Shown here one piece after another: positions 11,420 to 21,294 of a stretch of DNA of 64,000 nt. The notes beneath the pieces are model-generated. The model made no database searches. It was not told the DNA's origin and worked only from the letters and a program-made list of their open reading frames with translations. The stretch is from Apostichopus japonicus (lineage: Eukaryota > Echinodermata > Holothuroidea > Aspidochirotida > Stichopodidae). The translations under genes and the position numbers were made by a program. The first letter of the stretch is position 1, and each line of letters begins with the position of its first letter. Location of the stretch: positions 9,397,984 to 9,461,983 of the forward strand of contig NC_092564.1 in the NCBI RefSeq assembly GCF_037975245.1, written 5' to 3'.

Positions 11420-12155
11420 TCGTCAATAAGCTAACTGTAGTGTATAGGCTACATCCATTGACTTTGGATGCTGTTTTCTATGCTGAGCCTCTAAGCTTAG
11501 ACATGTCAGGTCCCAGAGAGTAGTGGTACCATACTGAGATAATTTTGGTTATTTTTAGGGAGTAAGATTTCCAAATGCCAAAAACAATGTGCAAAACTTG
11601 GGAGAGGGTGTTAAAAGCTTTAAAAAAGACAACTTAATCAGCATATACCAGAAATGGACTAAAGCTCATCAATTATGTAACTCTGCTTGGCTGAAAAAGT
11701 TAGGTTGCCTGCTATATCGTTGCTAGTAATATTTGACGTTGCGTCAATTATGAAGCCTTTACTATACTACTAATTAAATATAGGCCTTGGTAGCCTACCT
11801 GGAAGTTGCTTCAATTAAAGGGTTCAAGAAAAACAATTTTTGCATGGGCAAACAATTTGAACAGTAACAATAACCCTTTTGCCCTACATTTAGTTTAAAT
11901 AAGATAGGCTTAACGTTAGGCCTAGGCCTAATTTTTTTCATTACTCTTAAAACTAGTCTAATTATTCTAGCCTAACGTACTTAGGGGCACAGCTATACAT
12001 AATAGCCTAACTAAGGATAGTTTGTGCTTCGAAAATAATGAGCCTAGACCACTATTGTCATTTAATGAACTACATAAATATGTAACTTACCGTTCACCCG
12101 CGCCTTCTGACTCGCACAAACTGCGGATTTGCGAAAATATATATATATTCAAAGT
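11420..12155. other. no gene seen
   Basis: Low-complexity AT-rich DNA; no exon or repeat recognised. Confidence 0.4.
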
Positions 12156-12449
12156 ATCTCTTTCGAGATCCGGCTTTAGGGATCAAAAATGATTTCGAGT
12201 TGGTTAGAATCATGTTTGATCTGCAAATATGTCACCAAAACAGAACTAGTATTGCTCGATACAGGTGACAAACGCCAACAGTGGAATTACGACCTTCCTT
12301 GCCGGTTCGAACCTCTGGACATACAATCAGCGTCCATAGCATAGTGGTTAGGGTGTCCGCATATGAAGCGAGAGGCCCGGGTTCGAATCCCGGTGGAGGC
12401 TGGAAGTAGTTTTCACTGTTCTGGATTTTCCAACTCACTACGATATCAA

Positions 12450-12450
<1 letters not shown>
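12156..12450 (+). mobile_element. tRNA-like SINE (family A), copy 1
   Basis: A unit of about 300 bp matches 61650-61975 over its whole length. Positions 12330-12400 form a tRNA-like cloverleaf: acceptor GCGTCCA against TGGAGGC, A-box TAGCATAGTGGTTAGG, and B-box GGTTCGAATCC in a CCCGG/CCGGG T-stem. An extra B-box-like GGTTCGAACC lies upstream near 12303. The paired copy and the eroded acceptor stem argue for a SINE rather than a working tRNA gene. Confidence 0.75.
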
Positions 12451-12454
<4 letters not shown>

Positions 12455-12505
<51 letters not shown>

Positions 12506-12553
12506 ATATATATATATATATATGGATCGATAGATGGAACGATAGATGGATGG

Positions 12554-12584
<31 letters not shown>

Positions 12585-12597
12585 GATATAGATATAC

Positions 12598-12634
<37 letters not shown>

Positions 12635-12640
12635 TATATA
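12455..12640. repeat. (TA)n / (GATA)n microsatellite
   Basis: TA dinucleotides are interrupted by GATCGATAGATGGA-type units. It directly follows SINE A copy 1. Tyr/Ile frames here are artefacts. Confidence 0.95.
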
Positions 12641-13007
12641 TTGTAGGATGTCATCCGATCGCAAATATCACGGTTGAGAAGATTGTTCACTACTGTAAAA
12701 TATATTAGACAGCATATATAGTTCAGAACACCCACTTAGAATAGGGGCCGACATTAATTATAAATTGTTACATACCAGTATATCGTGGTCACCACGTGTG
12801 CTATATTATACATGCATCGTCAAATACAGTGGCGGATCGGCCAGGATTTCTCAGGAGACATGGGGGTCGGGACACGAGCATCAATAGCTACCGAAATTAT
12901 ACCGTATCATTATTAGTGACGAAATAGAAGAAAGAAATGATGGGCCCTTTGGGTCCCCTTCCTTGATCCGACCCCGAAGTAAACGTTGACCTTTAATTAA
13001 GACTCAC
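12641..13007. other. likely final intron of the transporter gene; MITE-like relic
   Basis: Downstream of the donor at 13007-13006. A CAGTGGCGGATCGG word near 12830 and 'gatccgacccc' near 12966 may be ends of an eroded 140-bp MITE. No terminal transporter exon was found here or further left. Confidence 0.35.
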
Positions 13008-13796
13008 CAGCCAAAAATGTTCCGGATTCCATACCGACAGCATACACAATGAAATGAATAGCAATCGCGACAGGAATATCTTCTTTAGATAGGTTGAGAG
13101 GTATGAAACCAGGTAAGACACCGTCAGTGAACCCTAACGTTATACCAGATATGCTTGAGAAAAGTAACAAGTTTGGAAGGGAATGTGAGAAGGCTATACC
13201 AACAAAGGCTAAGCATTGGACCAAGTTAGGTAAGAGGAAGTTGAAGCTCTTGCTGGTATTTTCCATAGCAAAGAATACCGTAGATCCAAGACGACCGACT
13301 ATACCGCCTAATCCTCCTGCCGTAGATAGAATGACAGCTGCCGATTTGTCGTGTCCTCGGCTTTGGGCAACCGGAATAAGGAATAAGGCCCACGAGAAGT
13401 AACACGCAAAATGGCAACACACGATTATTAATAAACAACGTTGGCTCTGTCGTCCTGTGACTATTCTCTTAAATTTAGCGGCGATTTCCCTTATTGTAAA
13501 GTCTAAAATGTTTGTATTTTCCCTCCATTGATTATCATCCTGCCTGACGTCACCTTTCTTGTCTATAGGGCTGATCATAACACCTGCGACCACGTAATGC
13601 CAACAAAAGGCTCCAAACAAAATTAGAGCACCCTGTAGACCGAAGTGATCCCATAAGTAGGTAAACCAAAGTGGCACTACACAGATTCCAATGAAGATGA
13701 ACTGGGAGGTAATGGATTGGACAAGCCCAAATCTGTTTCCATACACACGATGCAAATACAAGTAAGTAGGATAAGAGATACAACCACAACCAAACC
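13008..13796 (-). CDS. MFS transporter exon 3
   Basis: 789 nt, phase 1 to phase 1. The acceptor is TTGTTCTCAG just after a T-rich tract (13798-13797) and the donor is GTGAGTC at 13007. It encodes GFGCGCISYPTYLYLHRVYG through VYAVGMESGTFLAG. The reading frame stays open further upstream into the intron, but that extension has no similarity. Confidence 0.9.
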
Positions 13797-16700
13797 CTGA
13801 GAACAAAAAAAAAAGAAGACAACATAAACTTATCGTTTCCAAACTTGAAATCATGAAATCATGATACTTGATGTAATGGTATTCGGAATATATACATGTA
13901 AACAATTCTTCTTTCCTTCGAGAGACTTTCTGAGGATGTCGACGCGACGCAAATGCACTTAGCAAAGATGCATGGACGAGATTTAAATGGTAGGCCTATA
14001 TATATATATATACGAATATTTCTATGTATCGTATTAAACTCTACGCGACTAACATGCGAAATCAAGTGATAGGGCCTATAGTTTAAAGGTAGTCAGTATA
14101 AGCCCCAAATTATAGCACGCTATAATTGCTAGAACTTTTCAAAAAGTACTTTCCTTGAGGTCTTTACTCTCCAAATTGTTCTCAGACATGTTTTAGGAAC
14201 ATGCAAGATGACTGAATGTCCCTGTGAGGGAAATTTCCTCGAAGGTTGTAATAAAAACAGTCTAAGAATTTGACCAAAGGTGACCATATTTGAATATCTA
14301 GCATATTTGGGGCCAATACAGCATACCTTTTCATAAATGACTGCAGGTACAAAAATGTAGTATCGTGCCAATCAAACAGAATAATTTATCTGTAACCTGG
14401 GTGGCAATCGATGAATTTCGATGTTGCCGCATCGTTTTATGACAAATAAGACACTACGAGGAATTATATGAAGCGTACGCTTATCAAGTCAAAGCTGACT
14501 CGGTTTAGATCAAACTTGGTTTCGCTTCGTAATTTAAATGTGGAATATTGAATGTCTAACCCCAGAACAGTTATATAATTTATTCGAGATGATCCAAAGT
14601 ATGTTATTCCAACACCTGGCGTGGTACACATTGGCTTTGCATTGGCATTATCTTGCGTCCCCCTTCACCACCCCCCCCCCCGATGAAAATGCCTGGTTAC
14701 GCACGCCACAGCCTGTAGTGTAAATACTCTAGAATAACGGTGACCGGAGATCAACAGTGACCGTTAAATTAGGTGACCATCGACTTCGTAGCGGGAACTT
14801 TACACTGTCATGGTGTGCGTAGTGCTGTATATAATGTGTAGCTAACTACAGTGCTACAGCGTGTGATTGCGTGACCGTCACGCATTCGAATTTGCACACC
14901 CCGTCTCATTTGCTTCTTTTGAGACACAGTACGTTTTCCTTGACTACCTAACTCGTATAACATCAAAGCAACTCGTACCAACAAAGCTAATACTACAGTC
15001 AATACGTGACGTAACAATGACGGTCTTTATTAATTGATGCTTGTTAAGCAAATATTTTTTTCGAACAACGATATATTAATATCCGTAAAAAATTAGACAG
15101 TTTCAGATAATGTCTCTATTTTTACAGATTCATTACCTGCCCACGGTAATTAGCTTACATAACACAGAAATGTATACATTTCTGTGGAACATAACGGATC
15201 AATGTATAGAAAAATATCACACAACTATACTATCTGGTCGCATATTCCCCATTCTATGTTAGCTTCAAGGAAAAGTTTAGTTTTATTCAAATGTTGCAAA
15301 TATTTTTGCAGCGCGCGGTCCTCAGACTATGGAGCACAAAGCAAATATCCGGGCACCACCCCAAAGTGGGTTGCGAAATATTTCGGCGCATGGGTCGCTG
15401 TATTTTCCTAAACGTCGGAAAATTTATTTATCTACATTGTTTTTTATCTGCAGAGCTTGCCGGCGGCGATCGATCAAGATTTTACCATAAAGAAGCGTTC
15501 ATGTAGGCTCAAACTTTGAACTTCGATTCTGAGGGGTGTAGAGGGACTCGGGTGGAAGCTCGAATCTGGTGGGTTGTGGTCCAGTCCTCATGGAATATTC
15601 TGGGTTGTGGGCCTAACTGTTGGCGGCCCGCTGGTTTAGCAGACTAAAATTAGTCCATACATGTATCCATAACCTAACATAATTAAATGTACGCGGACTC
15701 GTCCTCGTGGATTTGTATACTCGTATTCTTACTTGGGCATGAATTTAGGAAGATATTGTCAGATAAACAGCGCAAGTATAAGGTACCCATATAGTGGTCT
15801 TTAGAGCCTTCTGCATGGACTCCTACTTACATTCAAAATGGAATTTTGCTTGTAATCGTATCCATATTGTCGCAGACGAATTCGGCCAAAAACAAATACT
15901 CTGATTTTTTTAGATAGCTTACATTTTGTGACACCCGCACGCAACGTCGCATCTATTGCAACATTTAAATTTGAACTGAACAAATGAAGTTAAAATGATG
16001 GAAATCTTAAGCTTCATTTTAAACCAATAAGCCCTATTACCTAAGCAAAACTTCTCAAAGAGGAATGGAACACCCCTCCCTTTTTCATCCCTCCCTTTGG
16101 CACCGATCAGGACCGACATCAGTCGACTTTCGGCCCCTTCACCCCCCCCCCCCCCAAGAAAAAGAGAAAAGAAAATAGAAAGAGGCAGTCCGAGCTTTAA
16201 TTCGACTTATCTAAACGTCATCAAAACGTAATAACCTGATGCGATCAAACGTGATCAGGAGTCAGTGTTATATGTACAATTCCTATACGGATTACAATGA
16301 AATGGATAACTGTAGTAAACGTCAGCAAGTCCGTGCCCATGCAAGCGCAGTGTCACATATGACGAGTTACTGTCAAACATCACGAAATGCTTCAAACGGT
16401 ATAGGTATAAACCTACGGACATACTTTGACGTTGTCCTGGTACGGGCTGAATGCGACATTAATCAAATTCTTGAAAATTAATTATTAATCCTTACAATAA
16501 TTCCGCTATGAGTTTTATCTTACCGGAAATAGCGCAAAATATGATGAACCAGTATAGATGTTCATTTAAAATAGCTTGTCCGATGTAACCAAGGCCAAAG
16601 AGAAATCCACCAAAAATTGCTATAGGTCGACATCCAAATCTTGCTGTGAGAACAGATATAACAGGACCTGCAATGATCAAGCGTATATATATATATACAT

Positions 16701-17911
16701 TGGCAACTGGCTTTTGTATGTTTTTTCGTCTTTCTTCCCCTTCCTCTTCCTCTTTTATGCCCTTTTCTACTTGATGGTGGGGGGGGGGGTGTCTGCACCC
16801 TGCATAAAATGTATAAGAGACCATGCCCATCCCCAGCTTCACTCATAACTGCAGCAAATTGGCAAGGAAGAATTTTCAAGGCAAACGTTGGCGCTTTTCA
16901 ACATGAATTGCTAACAAAATTAGATTGAAATATATTGAGGATGTTAACTGGAGTATCGACAAATCTATCAATAATTATAATCACTGGGCAGTTAATTCTA
17001 CGACGCTTAAGCGACCACCAATGTGGGAGAAGCCCGCAAGGAATTAGGGATTACAACTGTCACGTGGATGGCTTCTTATTAAACATTTTAACTCAAATTT
17101 AGAATCTTTTCAGTTTAGAAAGTCATTTCAGATGGGAAAACCGTAGCTTGCTCTTGGATGAAAACCCACCTTAATATATGACCCGGCCGCGTATCGAACC
17201 CGGATCCCGGAACTCTCCCACAGCACCGGTATTAAAAATTAAAAGCATGTTTGAAATTTCTTCATAAATAGTTCTTGATATCCTCCATAATTACACATCA
17301 TGGACAGACTGAGGACGTGAAGATTTAACATGGTATCGTACCACGGTTAATTGCTCCAAGGGCTTAAATACTAAATTCTTCAGTTTTTCAAAGGCCGCTT
17401 GAACATAGAATGAAGTTTTCCATGACGTGTCCTGCCCATCATCGTGATGGAAGCATGCGTCTGATGGATATTTTCATCTCGACCAAAGCAATAAGAAAAG
17501 TACACCATCATTAGTATGTGATCATTTACCACGTGACAATAGTATACTGAGATTGTTTAGACCACCGTCAAGATTGAATGGATGGAAAACTTACATGGAA
17601 GGACAAGGAGATGGAGGTGTATAGAAAAGTATAAATAATAGTAAGAATAAATAATTTATCATGTTCATGAAAATTCAGGCAAAATATACTGTTGTACACA
17701 AATCACATAATATACTGGTATACTTACCTGCTAAATAGCCAACACTCTGTTGTAGGGCTAAAACCGACCCAATGACACTGTGTGGAATGTCAAGTTTGTT
17801 AACAATGTACTCTGTTAAAACACCGTACGTTTTCATGGATCCACCGGTAATGAAGGCATATATACACCGAGCAACGGTTGCAGTAAAATAATCCCTTCGC
17901 ACACCTAACAT
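13008..17911 (-). CDS. MFS monocarboxylate-transporter-like protein (SLC16-like), three exons, 3' incomplete
   Basis: Three phase-1 exons join cleanly: 17911-17728, 16667-16524 and 13796-13008. Together they encode about 372 residues of a polytopic membrane protein. The first exon gives the first membrane segment (RCIYAFITGGSMKTYGVL). The second contains 'LTARFGCRPIAIFGG', the family's RFG(C)RP(V/I) loop after helix 2. The third covers helices 4-10, with a charged central cytoplasmic loop and 'GGLGGIVGRLG' at the start of the second half. The likely role is proton-linked transport of a monocarboxylate or similar small organic molecule at the plasma membrane. The substrate cannot be read from sequence. 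The usual N-terminal D-G-G-W-G-W signature is absent; the chosen ATG at 17911 is the first after an in-frame TGA. The last exon (helices 11-12) was not found, so the model ends at a good donor (GTGAGTC). Confidence 0.85.
13809..16523 (-). other. MFS transporter intron 2
   Basis: No other exon was recognised. It holds short TA repeats, C-runs near 14669 and 16141, and eroded MITE-like sequence around 14640-14720 and 14810-15010. Confidence 0.5.
16524..16667 (-). CDS. MFS transporter exon 2
   Basis: 144 nt, phase 1 to phase 1, bounded by acceptor CATTGCAG and donor GTAAGATA. It encodes GPVISVLTARFGCRPIAIFG and a following helix. A 144-nt exon at this position is common in SLC16 genes. Confidence 0.92.
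17035..17240 (-). mobile_element. tRNA-derived SINE remnant
   Basis: On the minus strand, 17225 downwards reads a B-box-like GGGTTCGATACGC inside 'ccgggatccgggttcgatac'. It is followed by 'aaggtgggttttcatcc' and 'acggttttcccatctgaaat', a pattern seen in SINE bodies. Only one copy is present in the window, so the limits are approximate. Confidence 0.55.
17728..17911 (-). CDS. MFS transporter exon 1 (start)
   Basis: ATG at 17911 opens MLGVRRDYFTATVARCIYAF and the exon ends ...LALQQSVGYLAG at donor GTAAGTATAC. The first membrane helix starts about 12 residues in. An acceptor-like CTACTTTTAG lies upstream (near 17945), so this may be the second exon with a 5' UTR, but the frame there contains a TGA. 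Confidence 0.8.
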
Positions 17912-17945
17912 TTCTCCCAGCTCCTCGCATAGAGTTCACGTCTAA

Positions 17946-19479
17946 AAGTAGAAAATATCTATCAACCGTCGAATGTGACAAGTAGCTGCCTCTCTAATTT
18001 ATCTAAGGTCTACTGGTATAAGCATCAGGATGCTGCAGCTTTGAACTTTTCCCTCTCAGGGTAGATAATAACATGTAAATCAGTTGCGCCCACCAAAATA
18101 AGCTCCACCTAGTGGATAAAAGCGATACGGAAGCTTCGTATGGACTTTGATATAATGAAAATTTTAATTGGTGTTTTTTCTACAAAAAGGAAAAGACTCT
18201 GTAAAAGGATGTATTTATTCCAGAGTCTGTTGAAAACACTTTGTATCAATTCAGACACATTTATGGACAATCAGGATGTTTTTTGAGGTTAAAACTCAGC
18301 TCCACCTCGGGGTAGTTCACTAACGCGATGGATTGTGGATTTCTTAAATCGATTTTTGACCAAATGTTATACCTTTTTACAAAAAAATAGAGATAACTTA
18401 TGACTCTAATGGACCTGTTTATTTATTGTAGACAATGTATTAATTTCAACCACATTAATGAGCTCCCCTCAGCTGGAGAAAAGGCGGGGTCTTATAGAAA
18501 ACAGGCGGAGCCACAGATCACCCTCAGGTGGGGAAATAACCAAAATACATAAGCGTCAACCCCGTGCAAGATATGAATAATTTAGTGCACTGAGCTAGAG
18601 CTAGCGCTGCAACTCCTGATCGGTATAAGTTCTCTATGTTTGTCGGATTACGGTATCTTTGAAAAGCCGTAATTTCAGTTCATTCTAGTGGCCAACGCTC
18701 AGCGAGTTCGAAATCGATAGACGAATGTCATTGTTTAGTTAATGTTAAATTTACTCTGCTGTGCTCCTCTAAATCCCTTACGACTACCCAGGAAATATTA
18801 TCTGAAGTTTTAAGACTGAGATGGTACCGGTAGATGTTTACTCTCCAGTTTCTCTGTAGTTTCAGTTTCTCTCCTGTGTCGGCAGAGGTCACCTGGACAT
18901 TCTCACCTTCACTTATGATTGTTGTTGTTATTTATAATAATATTTTGGAGACTTTACTTTTATTCCACAAATGGTATTGCATTATAAAATATCCCATAAT
19001 AATAAAAAAGGGTTTTTCACGCGAACTCGGCCAGTGTTTTCCCCTTCAGCTAAAGGAGAATTTAGTCTGATCCGATTCAGTGATGTAGGAGTGTTCAGGG
19101 TCAGAAGTAATATGGGGGGGGTGAGGTTTTCCAGAAGAGATTTGGTTATGAAGATTCTACCATGGCCCAAATAAAACATTTTGACTTCTTTCTATCTTTT
19201 TTCTTTTTATTGAAAAAAAAAATCACAAACATTTCATTACCTCAAACTCTTCAAATGGACTGAAACTCCATCTCACTTGATTCATTTATGACTCAACAAT
19301 ATCAGTAAAAGTTTATTTAGACCGTCGAGATTGAACGCATAATGAGTTTTAAAAATTCCAGAGTTATCACATACGGGTACACCACATTGATGGAGTGTCG
19401 CACACTAGAAGTAATAGTATTCTAATATATCACAAAATCAAACTAGCAGTAAAACTGCTCCATACCGAGGCAGGGCAAG
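17946..19479. other. intergenic, no gene seen
   Basis: Region between the transporter start and the carrier gene. It contains CACCT-rich words near 18110, 18300 and 18530 ('agctccacct', 'ctcaggtggg') that may be a decayed repeat. No convincing exon. Confidence 0.45.
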
Positions 19480-19757
19480 TATATACATACTCATACACAC
19501 AGTAGCTAAAGCTGCTACTCAAAGAGTTTCACCCATGTACTTGTATAATATCAATCATCAGAAAGCTGAACTATAATGTTATGTCCTATTATTTATTTTT
19601 AAAACTGTTGGGTGGCTTGGGCTCGTTGCCATGGCCAACCATAAATAATAAATCATAGGACATTGTAAATCAGTTGCCTGATGATCGCCAATATACAAGT
19701 ACATGCGTGAAACTCGGGAGTAGCAGCTTTGGTTACGCCGTGTATTAGTATATATAC
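19480..19757. repeat. long inverted repeat (foldback), arms about 115 bp
   Basis: The left arm (19480-19600) and right arm (19641-19757) are imperfect reverse complements. Matching words are 'aaagctgctactc', 'gagtttcac.catgtacttg' and 'tgtcctat.atttatt'. The spacer of about 40 bp is itself partly palindromic (GTTGGGTGGC / GGCCAAC). It could be a MITE or a hairpin-forming transcript. There is no coding frame. Confidence 0.8.
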
Positions 19758-20260
19758 GTATAAATATAAAGAATGTGTTGCAAGTGGCATAACAGATATC
19801 TATTTAATTATTTAATACCAACCCACTTTGTCCGACAGTGTGGCAAAATGCTTGATTTGGTGGCGGGGCTACAACCTTTTCCCCACCTCTAATGCCAGTC
19901 GGAAAAATACATTCAGTTGGTGTTTTTTTGGTTTACAATTCAAGTCTATTTATTAGCGAAACCCTTGCATTTAAATCATATGTATAGTCAACATATACCT
20001 CAAACTGCATAACTTTGACATCCTTACTTTCATTTTGTCCGCTTCAACGAAAAAACAGGGCCACACCACTACATTTTAAACCCTAATACATCTATGGCCC
20101 TTTCATAAAGGCCCATGCCTACACCATCTAAATCAGTCAGGGCATTCAGGTTTTGGCCCATTCCCACCGTTTCATTTCATTGAATCATAGTAACCTATGA
20201 TATATATGATGTACATGTGTCAGACGATTAATAACTTCATCATTCCTTTGCATAATCTAT

Positions 20261-20846
20261 GGACTGCTGCTATGGCATACTATAGGACTGCTGCTATGGT
20301 GTGCTATAGGTCTGCTGCTATGGCATGCTAAAGGACTGCTGTTATGGCATGCTATAGAACTGCGGTTATGCAGTGCTATAGGACTGCTGCTATGGCATAC
20401 TATAGGACTGCTGCTATGGTGTGCTATAGGACTGCTGCTATGCTGTGCTATAGGTCTGCTACTATGGCATGCTATAGGACTGCGGTTATGCAGTGCTATT
20501 GGACTGCTGCTATGGTGTGCTATAGGACTGCTGCTATGCTGTGCTATAGGCTGCTGCTATGCTGTGCTATAGGTCTGCTGCTATGGCATGCTATAGGACT
20601 GCAGTTATGCAGTGCTATAGGACTGCTGCTATGGCATACTATAGGACTGCTGCTATGCTGTGCTATAGGACTGTTGCTATGGCATGCTATAGGTCTGCTG
20701 CTATGGCATGCTATAGGACTGCTGCTATGGCGTGCTATAAGACTGCTGCTATGGCATGCTATAGGACTGTTGCTATGCCGTGCTATAGGCTATTGCTAAG
20801 ACTGCTATAGACTGCTGCTATGGCTGGCTATATACTGCTGCTAAAG
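20261..20846. repeat. 24-bp minisatellite
   Basis: About 24 copies of a 24-bp unit (GGACTGCTGCTATGGC plus ATGCTATA) with point changes. Because 24 is a multiple of three, it gives false long frames such as repeated ACYRTAAM. It abuts the decayed repeat at the 3' end of the carrier gene and may lie in its 3' UTR. Confidence 0.95.
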
Positions 20847-21240
20847 ACTTTCCATACTCAAGGACTTCTTCCATATTCAAAGATCCTCAATGGGTTAGTC
20901 ATGTGCTGTTATCTTCCATTGGGTCAAAATATGACACCCTGAAGCATTTCATGTTGATCCTACTTCCTTGCATAAGAATTTCTTTCCATACTCATCTACT
21001 CATAGATACTCATAGTCATCATCCCTGTGATGTGCTGTTATCTTCCATTGCATCACATATGACAGCCTGAAGGATATGTTGTTGATCATACTTCCTTATT
21101 TAAGAATTTCTTTCCATTCTCAAACACACTCACTGGGTTTGTCATGTGCTGTTATCTTCCATTGGGTAACATATGACAGCCTGAAGCATCTCATGTCGAT
21201 CATACTTCCTTGCTTAAGAATTTCTTTCCATACTCAAAAG
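20847..21240. repeat. 115-130 bp tandem repeat overlapping the carrier stop codon
   Basis: Three imperfect units end near 20992, 21121 and 21236. Each contains 'gtgctgttatcttccatt', 'atgaca.cctgaag' and 'taagaatttctttcca'. In the last unit, the segment 21200-21236 is the end of the carrier coding sequence read on the minus strand ([11 protein letters not shown], stop). The other units are copies of that coding end displaced into the 3' UTR. Confidence 0.85.
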
Positions 21241-21294
21241 TACCGATCATGATCGCACACGCAGGTGCGGCTTTGGCTATTCTTGGCAACAGAC
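21200..21294 (-). CDS. SLC25A39/40: SLC25A39/40 exon 10 (stop)
   Basis: Acceptor CCTTTTCAG, then residues 320-350: [18 protein letters not shown] through [11 protein letters not shown] and TGA. 'PRI.K.AP.CAIMI.T.E.GK' is the family C-terminus. The last codons are part of a tandem repeat. A possible poly(A) signal AATAAA (minus) is at 19954-19949. Confidence 0.95.

Noticed and set aside
12330-12400. tRNA gene (His-like ATG anticodon loop)
   Set aside because: Part of a repeated SINE-like unit with a second diverged copy and a mismatched acceptor stem.
12446-12735. Tyr/Ile/Ser-rich minus-strand frames
   Set aside because: Product of a TA/GATA microsatellite.
13797-13965. N-terminal extension of the transporter exon to an upstream ATG
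   Set aside because: The sequence upstream of 13797 is intron: a strong acceptor sits there and the phase matches exon 2.
20344-20810. Long frames with repeated ACYRTAAM or similar
   Set aside because: They come from a 24-bp minisatellite, open because the unit is a multiple of three.
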